Shown piece by piece: positions 1 through 5,352 of a stretch of 5,352 nucleotides of DNA. The number at the start of each line of letters is the position of its first letter. Position 1 is the first letter of the stretch. The translations under genes were made by a program, and so were the position numbers. Origin of the DNA: an uncultured Verrucomicrobiota bacterium (GTDB lineage: Bacteria > Verrucomicrobiota > Kiritimatiellia > RFP12 > UBA1067). The notes under the pieces are model-generated. The model was not told where the DNA came from. It saw nothing but the letters and a program-made list of their open reading frames with translations, and made no database searches. Location of the stretch: positions 1-5,352 of the forward strand of contig CAMPAF010000211.1 in the NCBI GenBank assembly GCA_946631535.1, given 5' to 3'.

Positions 1-885
1 GTCCGCCGGATAGCTGATGCCCTCGTTCATCGGCACGATGAGCCGGTCGCCCTTCCGCGAGGCGAACGCCGCCGGATAGGCGAACGGCGAGGTCATCGCC
101 CCTTCGCCCTCCAGCGTCACGACCACTTCCGGACGGTCCTTCTCCACGCGGTAGATCGCCTTCCAGCACTTCATCGTCTCGGGGTTGATGAACGTGGCGC
201 GGACGGAACCGTCCGCGTCCTGCTGCCGCGAAAGTTCCTCGACCGCCCACCGCGAGCCGGCGGCCGGTTTCCACGTGCGCCCCGTGCGCGTGTCCTCCAC
301 CTCGAAGCCCGCGCCGCACACGCGGCCGCGCAACGACCCGTTCGCAAACGCGCAGGACCCGAGCGTCCCGGCCTTCGGCAGGGCGTTGCCCGTCCGCGCG
401 ACGCGCACGTTCCGCACGAGCGCCGCGGTCACGCCATGGCCCAGCACGCGCGGCTGGACCGTGGCGACGCCCCGCGGCACCATGAAGGTCGTCTGGATCG
501 GCTGGCCGGGCTTCGCATGCCCCTCTCCGTACGACCAGGAAATCTCCACGCCCTTTGCGTCGCGCAGAATCACGCTCATGCAGAGAGCACGCGAGTCGGG
601 CATGTCCGCGAGCGCCTCCGTCTCGCACGCGAGCTCGAACACGTCACCGTGCTTCACCGGGATTTGCGGGCAGCCGTTCACGCACCAGTCCGCGCCGCCC
701 GTGTGCCGCACCTCGAAGGCGCCGTCCGGCAGTGGCGCCAGCTTCACGGCGTTCCTCTCGCGCGCCCACGCGCGAAGGTCCCTGAACGCCCAGGCGTTCG
801 TTTCATCGCCCGCTATCGCCTGCAGCAGGCACCCGACCAGCACCGCGCACAGCAGCGCCCTCGATTCTTGCTTGTTTTTCATCAT
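1..885 (-). CDS. Secreted beta-rich protein of unknown function, 3' end outside window
   Basis: The minus-strand frame is open without a stop from the ATG at 885 to base 1, giving 295 residues, and it continues past the left edge. Residues 2-26 look like a signal peptide: a short charged start (KNKQESR), a hydrophobic core, and an AIA/GD type I cleavage option. An LVGC lipobox-like string inside the core leaves a lipoprotein as an alternative. Residues about 30-167 alternate polar and hydrophobic residues like a jelly-roll, carbohydrate-binding-like domain. Residues about 178-295 look like a second beta-sandwich ending in VPMNEGISYP. I do not recognise the family securely; the layout recalls the N-terminal supersandwich of GH101/GH129-like hydrolases, but no catalytic domain is in view, so this is only a guess. 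ATGs at 894, 885 and 882 are all in frame; 885 or 882 fit the GGA-containing sequence upstream best. The gene follows the beta-helix hydrolase by about 48 bases, which suggests co-transcription and a shared role in polysaccharide breakdown. Confidence 0.75.
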   Translation of the reverse strand, partial: MMKNKQESRALLCAVLVGCLLQAIAGDETNAWAFRDLRAWARERNAVKLAPLPDGAFEVRHTGGADWCVNGCPQIPVKHGDVFELACETEALADMPDSRALCMSVILRDAKGVEISWSYGEGHAKPGQPIQTTFMVPRGVATVQPRVLGHGVTAALVRNVRVARTGNALPKAGTLGSCAFANGSLRGRVCGAGFEVEDTRTGRTWKPAAGSRWAVEELSRQQDADGSVRATFINPETMKCWKAIYRVEKDRPEVVVTLEGEGAMTSPFAYPAAFASRKGDRLIVPMNEGISYPAD

Positions 886-889
886 AATG

Positions 890-896
890 TCCATCC
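890..896 (-). promoter_or_regulatory. Weak ribosome binding site before the left-hand gene
   Basis: The minus strand reads GGATGGA just before the start. The second GGA lies 4 bases from the ATG at 885 and 7 bases from the ATG at 882; the first GGA lies 8 bases from the ATG at 885. The ATG at 894 is embedded in this motif and has almost no Shine-Dalgarno sequence of its own, so one of the two lower ATGs is the better start. The rest of the 886-933 gap shows no clear promoter or terminator hairpin. Confidence 0.4.
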
Positions 897-933
897 GTTT
901 AGATGTGGTACGTCAAGAAGCTCGTTCGCCGCG

Positions 934-2346
934 TCATGGCTTGAAGAACACGTCTGGCGCGTGCGGACCGACCGTGACGAACGGCGCTTCCTCCTTCGCC
1001 TTCTCGCCGTAGCAGGTCACGTTCTCGAACGTGACGTTGCGCACGTTCGCCTGCCCCGACGGCCCCCTAGCCACGATGAGGCATGGCGGCAGCTTGCCGT
1101 CCTTGTCCGCGTCGCCCACCACGCTCACGTTCCTGAACACGCAGTTCCGCACGAGGCCGGCCTTCTTGTACGGTATGCCGTGGCAACGGCACACGCGCGG
1201 CTCGGCCTGCACGAGGATGATGCCCTCGCCGTCGGCATGCACGCGGATGTCCTCGAACGTGCAGTCCGAGAGCCTGATGCCGTTGGACGGCTGCAGCCAG
1301 ATCACGGCGTTGGACCAGAAGTGCGACGGCGGGCGGAAGTCCTTCGAGCAGTGGATCACGTCGATGTTCCGCGCGCGGATGTTCGACATCTCCTCGGTGT
1401 TGCACTCGTAGCCGATGCGGAATCCGTTGGCTCTGTCCGTCCAGAAGATGCAGTTCTCCACGAGGATGTCGCGAGTCGGCGGCGCGTCGGTGTCCTGGCC
1501 CATCCCCTTCACCGCAATGATGTCGTCCTGCGCGCGGAAGAAGGAGTTCCTCACCGTCACGTTCCTGGAGTTACAGATGTCTACTGCGTCGTCGTTGATC
1601 ATGTTAGAGTTCATCATCTTCACGTTGTCGACTAGCGCCCCGTCGCAGTTGGAGAGGACGAGCGCCCAGCTGAACGAGCCGCTGAGCATCACGTCGCGCA
1701 CCGTAACGTTGCGGCAGTCCACGAGGTCCAGGAGATAGCGGCCCGGTCCCTTGAAGCGCGGATAGGCGTCGCCCGTGAGCAGCCCGCGCCCGCAGATCGT
1801 GATGTTCTCGCCCTTTGCGCGCACGCAGCCGTTCACCACCGCGCCGGCGGCGATGTAGAGCGTCTCGCCGTCGGCGAGGTCGATCCGTCCGGCGGCGTGC
1901 ACGCCAGGGCCGAAATACCGCACCTTTGGAGCGTCAGGCGCCGGCGCGCCCTTCTCTGGCGCGTCCGCGAAAAGCAGAAGCGGCGAATACCGCCCGTCGC
2001 GCTCTATGGATATCTTGAACGGCTTGTCTGCCGTGAAAGATATCCTGTTCTCCGAAACCGCCTTGGGCACGATGCCCGCCGTGGCCGGCAGGACGCGTAC
2101 CTTGTCGAGCGGGAACGTGCAGTCAACGGTCACCGTAACCGGTTTCGTCAGCGTGAACGAGCCGAACCAGTACGGGCCCTCGAAGGATATCTTGCCGTCT
2201 GGATGCTTCGACCCGAACCTGACCGTCTCAGAGAGGAGCGGCACGTCCGTTCCGTCGACCTGCACCCTGTACGACAGTTCCTTCTCGGCCGCCGCCGCGC
2301 ACATCGCGAGGCACAGGCCCGTCGTCAGCATATGGAGTTTAGTCAT
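934..2346 (-). CDS. Secreted right-handed beta-helix glycoside hydrolase, GH28/GH49-like
   Basis: This 470-residue protein probably cleaves a polysaccharide outside the cytoplasm; pectin-type polygalacturonan is the family's typical substrate, but the real substrate is unknown. A signal peptide (MTKLHMLTTGLCLAMCAAAA) precedes an N-terminal beta domain (about 25-135) with PYWFGSF, then a YFGPGVH segment and repeated beta-helix coils of the form N-V-T-V-R-N to the C-terminus. Asp253 in NDDAVD and Asp274-Asp275 in QDDIIAVK match the NTD and (G/Q)DD aspartates of GH28, with the same 21-residue spacing as D180/D201 of Aspergillus niger endopolygalacturonase II. The usual G-H-G motif is not visible; NGFRIG (307-312) occupies that place. 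That and the local sequence also recall GH49 dextranase-like enzymes. The ATG at 2346 is preferred over the upstream in-frame TTG at 2364 because AAGGA sits 7 bases before it and it gives a cleaner signal peptide. It lies 24 bases after dnaG. Confidence 0.8.
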   Translation of the reverse strand: MTKLHMLTTGLCLAMCAAAAEKELSYRVQVDGTDVPLLSETVRFGSKHPDGKISFEGPYWFGSFTLTKPVTVTVDCTFPLDKVRVLPATAGIVPKAVSENRISFTADKPFKISIERDGRYSPLLLFADAPEKGAPAPDAPKVRYFGPGVHAAGRIDLADGETLYIAAGAVVNGCVRAKGENITICGRGLLTGDAYPRFKGPGRYLLDLVDCRNVTVRDVMLSGSFSWALVLSNCDGALVDNVKMMNSNMINDDAVDICNSRNVTVRNSFFRAQDDIIAVKGMGQDTDAPPTRDILVENCIFWTDRANGFRIGYECNTEEMSNIRARNIDVIHCSKDFRPPSHFWSNAVIWLQPSNGIRLSDCTFEDIRVHADGEGIILVQAEPRVCRCHGIPYKKAGLVRNCVFRNVSVVGDADKDGKLPPCLIVARGPSGQANVRNVTFENVTCYGEKAKEEAPFVTVGPHAPDVFFKP

Positions 2347-2353
2347 TTTCTTT

Positions 2354-2358
2354 TCCTT
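2354..2358 (-). promoter_or_regulatory. Shine-Dalgarno site of the beta-helix hydrolase gene
   Basis: AAGGA on the minus strand lies 7 bases upstream of the ATG at 2346 in a purine-rich stretch. It decides the start: the longer frame beginning at TTG 2364 would translate through this site and place a run of extra lysines before the signal peptide. A run of seven T on the minus strand (2363-2369) sits immediately upstream, between this site and the dnaG stop codon. Confidence 0.7.
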
Positions 2359-2370
2359 CTTCAAAAAAAT

Positions 2371-4308
2371 TCACGAGAGCACGTCCGGCGTCATGAGCGC
2401 CGACGCCTTCTTCCACGTGTCGCGCTGAAGGCGACGGATGCATGTGGAGTAGTTGAGGCGCTTCAGGTCGTTCTCGGGCGTCGAGTCAGACGGCAATGCG
2501 CCCTGCCGCCGGCGCACCGCCTCCATCCACAGCTGCCGCAGGAAATCCTGCAGTATCCGCTCGGGCGACAGTTCGGAAAGCCCGGAACGGTCGTTCGTCA
2601 TCAGGATGGCGTTCAGCCACCCGCGCTCGGCGGGCGGCAGCTCGTCGAGCAGGTCCTCGAGGCTTCCGCCGTCCACGCATCCCTTCCGCCACGCGGACAC
2701 GAACTGGCGCGTGAAGGGATGCGACAGCACGCCGTCCACGGCATACTTCTCCACAAGGTCGACGAGCGAAACGTCGTGCTCGTGGTCGAAGAGGAACTCG
2801 CACAGCGCAAGCTCTCGCCGTGGCGGCGGGCTGTTCTCCGGCGCGGCGGCGTCAAGGTCGGGAGGGACGCGCTCCTGCGCGTCCGTACCCTCTTCGACGG
2901 AATCCTGGGACGTTGCGGACGCGCTGGAGCGCGTCCCTCCCGCATGGGGAGCCGCCATCTTGGCGGCGTTCGCATGGAGAGCCGCCGTCCCGGCGGCGCC
3001 CTTCCCGACCTTCCACAAATCCTCCTGCAGCGCGCTGACGGGCACGTGCAGCAGCTGCGCCGCCTCCGCCATAAGCGTCTCGCGCATCACGGCCGAGGGG
3101 CACTTGGCCAGCGTCTCCAGGACGGCGCGGCTCACGCGCGACACCGCGTCGATGGAACCGGGGTTCGCCTCCTGCGCGCGCAGCACGCGAATCTGGAAGG
3201 ACGTGATCGACTCCGCCGCGTCGAGGCACGCCTGGAAGGCCTCGGGGCCCTTTTTGCGCAGGAGCGAATCGGGATCCTCTCCCTGCGGCAGCGTGGCCAC
3301 GCGCACCGGTATCTCCGCGGCAAGGAACTCGCCGCCGGTGCGGACCGCCGCCTTCTGCCCTGCGCCGTCACCGTCGAACACGAGGACCGCCGAGTCCGCG
3401 CACCGCTTCAGCAGCTGCACGTGCTCCACCGTGAACGACGTCCCCTGCGACGCCACGGCCGTGTTGAATCCGCACGCGTGGCAACGGATCACGTCGATCT
3501 GCCCTTCGCACACGATCGCCTCGCGCCGCGCGGCCTTGGTGATGTTGGCCGCCGCCTGATCCAGCGCGAAGAGGATGTTCGACTTCCTGAAGATGGGCGT
3601 CTCGGGCGAGTTGACGTACTTCGCCGCCTTCTTGTCGTTCGTGAGGATGCGCCCCGAGAACGCCACGGGGCGTCCGGCGCGGTCGCGTATCGTGAACATG
3701 AGACGTCCGCCGAAGCGGTTGTACCAGCGCGAAAACCCTTCGCGCGGCGGCAGAAGCACGCCGGCGTCCGCCAGCTCCTCCAGCCTGAACTTGTACTTCT
3801 CCGCCCACCGCTGGAGCGGCATGTCGCCCTTCGGCGCGTATCCGATGCAGAACTTATCGCCGATGTCGCCGGCGAGGTCGCGCGACTTCAGGTACTCTCG
3901 CGCCGGCGCCGCCTCCTTCGCCTGCAGCAGGCAACGACGGAAGAACGCCGCCAGCTCCGCGTGGAGCGAGTAGAGGCGCGCGCGCTTCCCCGCCTCGGGA
4001 TCGTCCTTCTCCTTGATCTCCACCCCGCACTGCTGGGCAAGCTTCTTCACGGCCTCCATGAAGCCAAGCCCCTCCTGCTTCTGGACGAACTTGAACACGT
4101 CGCCGCTCTCGCCGCAGCCGAAGCAGTGGTAGAAACCCTTCTCGGGCTGTATGCTGAACGACGGGGTCTTCTCGTGGTGGAACGGGCAGCAGGCCATGTA
4201 GCCCGACCCCGCCCGCTTCACCTGCACGCCGTACGACGAGATCACGTCCACGAGATCCGTCCGAAGACGTATCTCCTCCAGCGTCGAATCTGGTACCCTG
4301 AACGCCAA
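2371..4308 (-). CDS. dnaG: DNA primase DnaG, full length, with a repeat-bearing interdomain linker
   Basis: DnaG synthesises the RNA primers for chromosome replication in the cytoplasm, working with the replicative helicase. The 645 residues show the standard order. The N-terminal CHC2 zinc-binding domain has Cys41, His44, Cys62 and Cys65 in CPFHHEKTPSF and HCFGCGESGD. The RNA polymerase domain (about 110-430) includes FCIGYAPKGD, the basic region GRLMFTIRDRAGRPVAFSGR, and a TOPRIM core with Glu268/Asp272 (EGQID), Asp312/Asp314 (DGDGAG) and Asp345/Asp347 (EDPD); these positions fall close to those of the E. coli enzyme. A helical C-terminal region (about 498-645) corresponds to the helicase-interaction domain. 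Residues about 437-497 form an unusually long Ala/Gly/Ser/Pro-rich linker encoded by palindromic repeats, making the protein longer than the 581-residue E. coli DnaG. Translation appears to start at a TTG, 12 bases after the LarA-like gene; no nearer ATG or GTG would keep the conserved N-terminus. No key catalytic residue is missing. Confidence 0.97.
   Translation of the reverse strand: MAFRVPDSTLEEIRLRTDLVDVISSYGVQVKRAGSGYMACCPFHHEKTPSFSIQPEKGFYHCFGCGESGDVFKFVQKQEGLGFMEAVKKLAQQCGVEIKEKDDPEAGKRARLYSLHAELAAFFRRCLLQAKEAAPAREYLKSRDLAGDIGDKFCIGYAPKGDMPLQRWAEKYKFRLEELADAGVLLPPREGFSRWYNRFGGRLMFTIRDRAGRPVAFSGRILTNDKKAAKYVNSPETPIFRKSNILFALDQAAANITKAARREAIVCEGQIDVIRCHACGFNTAVASQGTSFTVEHVQLLKRCADSAVLVFDGDGAGQKAAVRTGGEFLAAEIPVRVATLPQGEDPDSLLRKKGPEAFQACLDAAESITSFQIRVLRAQEANPGSIDAVSRVSRAVLETLAKCPSAVMRETLMAEAAQLLHVPVSALQEDLWKVGKGAAGTAALHANAAKMAAPHAGGTRSSASATSQDSVEEGTDAQERVPPDLDAAAPENSPPPRRELALCEFLFDHEHDVSLVDLVEKYAVDGVLSHPFTRQFVSAWRKGCVDGGSLEDLLDELPPAERGWLNAILMTNDRSGLSELSPERILQDFLRQLWMEAVRRRQGALPSDSTPENDLKRLNYSTCIRRLQRDTWKKASALMTPDVLS
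2860..2941. repeat. Near-perfect 26-base inverted repeat inside dnaG
   Basis: The arms are 2860-2885 and 2916-2941, separated by a 30-base loop. They are exact reverse complements except at one position, where T2876 faces T2925. Each arm is itself palindromic: GGACGCGC and GCGCGTCC pair around a four-base loop (TCCT in the left arm, TGGA in the right). The sequence can therefore form either one long stem or two short hairpins, in DNA or in the dnaG transcript. It encodes DnaG residues about 457-483 (beginning GGTRSSASATSQDS), in the low-complexity linker. The GC-rich palindromic style resembles dispersed repeats of REP type, but no transposase is linked to it here. Confidence 0.93.
2942..3001. 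repeat. Two tandem 30-base hairpin units inside dnaG
   Basis: Units 2942-2971 and 2972-3001 match at 24 of 30 positions and abut without a gap. Each contains GCCGCC and GGCGGC flanking a short loop, forming a 7-bp stem with a 3-base loop (2951-2967 and 2981-2997). The closing pair is A2957-T2961 in the first unit and G2987-C2991 in the second, a compensatory change that keeps the stem. Because 30 is a multiple of three, the units encode two related ten-residue peptides in DnaG, GAAGTAALHA and NAAKMAAPHA. The array directly adjoins the inverted repeat at 2860-2941, so the two probably form one composite element. Confidence 0.9.
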
Positions 4309-4311
4309 GCG

Positions 4312-4319
4312 CCGCCCCC
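4312..4319 (-). promoter_or_regulatory. Purine-rich ribosome binding site before the TTG start of dnaG
   Basis: The minus strand reads GGGGGCGG in the 12-base gap after the LarA-like stop codon. The G run ends 6 bases from the TTG at 4308. It is not a canonical AGGAGG, so initiation may depend partly on ribosomes finishing the upstream gene (translational coupling). It supports TTG as the dnaG start because the conserved N-terminal sequence RVPDSTLEEIRLRTDLV follows at once. Confidence 0.45.
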
Positions 4320-4320
4320 G

Positions 4321-5352
4321 CTACTGGAACTTCTCGCGGTTGATCCAGAGGCCGAGCGCCGGATTGGGGATGAAGTAGATCTCCTCTCCGTCCACAGTGT
4401 TGTAGCCGTAGCTGAGCTTCTCGGGGTCGTACCTGCTCGTCATCTCGTCGTAGTCCGCCGCCTTGAAGCCGACGCCCTCCACCTCCTCCTTCGTGATGTT
4501 CTTCACGCAGTAGGTGATGGAGAAGCGCCCGTCGGAGGAGCCGTGGATCAGGTGCGCGGCCGCGCCCATGTTCGCGCGCAGGTCGTCGGCGTCCGGCCGC
4601 TTGAACACCTCCAGCGTGTGGAGGCGTCCCTTGTAGCCGTACTTGCGGATGAGCGCGTCCACCGCCTTGTCCTCGCCGAACGTGTGCACGCCCGGCGCGA
4701 GCACGATCAGCTCGCCGCCGTCGGCCATCGCCATGCGCGTGCGGTAGATGGACTTGTTGCCGAGCCACGTGCTCGTGAACTCGGAGGGGTCGAGGTACAC
4801 CACGCACTTCTTGATGCCGTGCTCGACGTAGTCGATGTTCTTCTGCTGCGCGAGCTTCACGGCCTCTGTGAGGCAGTTGCGCCCCTCGCCGATGAAGAGC
4901 CCGTGCGAACGGATCTTGCCGCCCGGCGCCGTGTTCACCGTCAGCACCCACAGGATCGGACGCTGCGCGACGAAATGGTCGAACGCGTAGTCGAAGAGGC
5001 GTCTTACAGGGGTGTGGTCGCGCCCCATCGCCTTCTCCATCCCGCACACGGCCCCGATCATGTGCGACTTGTTGATCATGTCCGCGCCGCCGCACCCCAC
5101 GAAGAGGTTCTTCGCGTGGTTGGCCATGCCGATCACCTCGTGCGGCACCACCTGCCCTGGGGAGATGATGAGGTCGTACGTCTCGTCCATGATGCGACGG
5201 TTGACCTCCACGCTCACGGGATCCGTCCACAGGCCCTCCGAGATCTCGGCCACGGCTTCGGCCGGCACCTCGCCGAGCTTCACCACGTCTGTGCGCCAGT
5301 TGTGGACGATCATCTTCTCGTACGGGATGTCGCCGAACATCGTCTTCCACTG
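4321..5352 (-). CDS. LarA-like nickel-pincer racemase/epimerase family protein, 5' end outside window
   Basis: The frame is open to the right edge (344 codons including stop). The methionine at 5340 is probably internal, since the residues before it are still coding and the DHTRP-type N-terminal motif of the family is absent from view. Counting from that methionine, His67 in QVVPHEVIG, Lys77 in ANHAK and His93 in NKSH have exactly the spacing of His174, Lys184 and His200 of Lactobacillus plantarum lactate racemase LarA (10 and 16 residues); Lys184 there holds the nickel pincer cofactor. The family racemises or epimerises alpha-hydroxyacids, including sugar acids, in the cytoplasm. The usual GFSGG(A/R)K loop is replaced by GMANHAK, and the Gln of the Q-x-x-K motif is not obvious near LGNKS, so true lactate racemase activity is doubtful and a sugar-acid epimerase is an attractive alternative. 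The visible part plus about 80-100 missing residues would match the usual length of roughly 420. The stop is 12 bases before dnaG, suggesting an operon. Confidence 0.8.
   Translation of the reverse strand, partial: QWKTMFGDIPYEKMIVHNWRTDVVKLGEVPAEAVAEISEGLWTDPVSVEVNRRIMDETYDLIISPGQVVPHEVIGMANHAKNLFVGCGGADMINKSHMIGAVCGMEKAMGRDHTPVRRLFDYAFDHFVAQRPILWVLTVNTAPGGKIRSHGLFIGEGRNCLTEAVKLAQQKNIDYVEHGIKKCVVYLDPSEFTSTWLGNKSIYRTRMAMADGGELIVLAPGVHTFGEDKAVDALIRKYGYKGRLHTLEVFKRPDADDLRANMGAAAHLIHGSSDGRFSITYCVKNITKEEVEGVGFKAADYDEMTSRYDPEKLSYGYNTVDGEEIYFIPNPALGLWINREKFQ

Noticed and set aside
816..831. A 16-base sequence shared with 3918-3933 (TCGCCTGCAGCAGGCA), containing a small palindrome
   Set aside because: Both copies lie in coding sequence and encode the same pentapeptide CLLQA with the favoured codons of this genome, so chance identity is enough to explain it.
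886..933. A terminator or promoter in the gap between the hydrolase and the left-hand gene
   Set aside because: No GC-rich hairpin followed by T residues and no convincing -35/-10 pair could be seen in these 48 bases.
436..1635. A 399-codon plus-strand open frame antisense to the beta-helix hydrolase
   Set aside because: It is rich in Arg, His, Val and Ala without domain-like sequence, as expected for an antisense frame in GC-rich DNA, and the minus strand carries a clear gene with signal peptide and motifs.
2347..2364. An extended N-terminus of the beta-helix hydrolase starting at TTG 2364
   Set aside because: The AAGGA site lies inside this extension and is correctly spaced for the ATG at 2346, which also gives a normal signal peptide.
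2860..3001. A CRISPR array
   Set aside because: The two 30-base units abut without a spacer, only two copies exist, and the adjoining inverted repeat has opposite orientation. No cas gene is present.
2453..3559. A 368-codon plus-strand open frame antisense to dnaG
   Set aside because: It is Ser/Arg/Ala-rich shadow sequence opposite a primase with complete motifs, and I see no plausible product.
3854..5350. A 498-codon minus-strand frame spanning the LarA-like gene and the start of dnaG
   Set aside because: It is a shifted frame of two recognisable proteins, is dominated by Arg and Gly, and has no family signature. Both overlapped genes have intact conserved motifs in their own frames.

Overview
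All four genes in this window lie on the minus strand and run head to tail from right to left, so the window reads as one co-directional cluster with gaps of 12, 24 and about 48 bases. In transcription order they are: (1) a LarA-like nickel-pincer racemase/epimerase family protein whose N-terminus lies beyond the right edge (4321-5352); (2) a full-length DNA primase, dnaG (2371-4308); (3) a secreted right-handed beta-helix glycoside hydrolase of the GH28/GH49 type (934-2346); (4) a secreted beta-rich protein of unidentified function whose C-terminus lies beyond the left edge (1-885). No tRNA, rRNA, CRISPR array, transposase or convincing intrinsic terminator is visible, and there is no intergenic stretch longer than about 50 bases.

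The most unusual element is in the dnaG coding sequence. The linker between the primase catalytic core and the C-terminal helicase-interaction domain is enlarged and is built from a compact repeat module at 2860-3001. The module is a 26-base inverted repeat with one mismatch, whose arms are each internally palindromic, followed directly by two tandem 30-base units that each fold as a small hairpin and show a compensatory base-pair change. The module stays in frame with dnaG and encodes low-complexity Ala/Gly/Ser/Pro-rich sequence. It looks like a dispersed palindromic repeat that has been tolerated or captured inside an essential gene.

The high GC content, the Gram-negative-style signal peptides, the pairing of secreted carbohydrate-active enzymes with an alpha-hydroxyacid/sugar-acid epimerase family protein, and the style of the palindromic GC-rich repeats suggest an uncultured PVC-group polysaccharide degrader, for example Kiritimatiellota or Lentisphaerota from a gut or similar habitat. 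That placement is an inference from recalled genome style, not a demonstrated assignment. Functionally, the two left-hand genes probably act outside the cytoplasm on polysaccharide. The LarA-like protein could act in the cytoplasm on a hydroxy- or sugar-acid. dnaG is a housekeeping replication gene that here sits away from its frequent partners rpsU and rpoD, at least on the downstream side.
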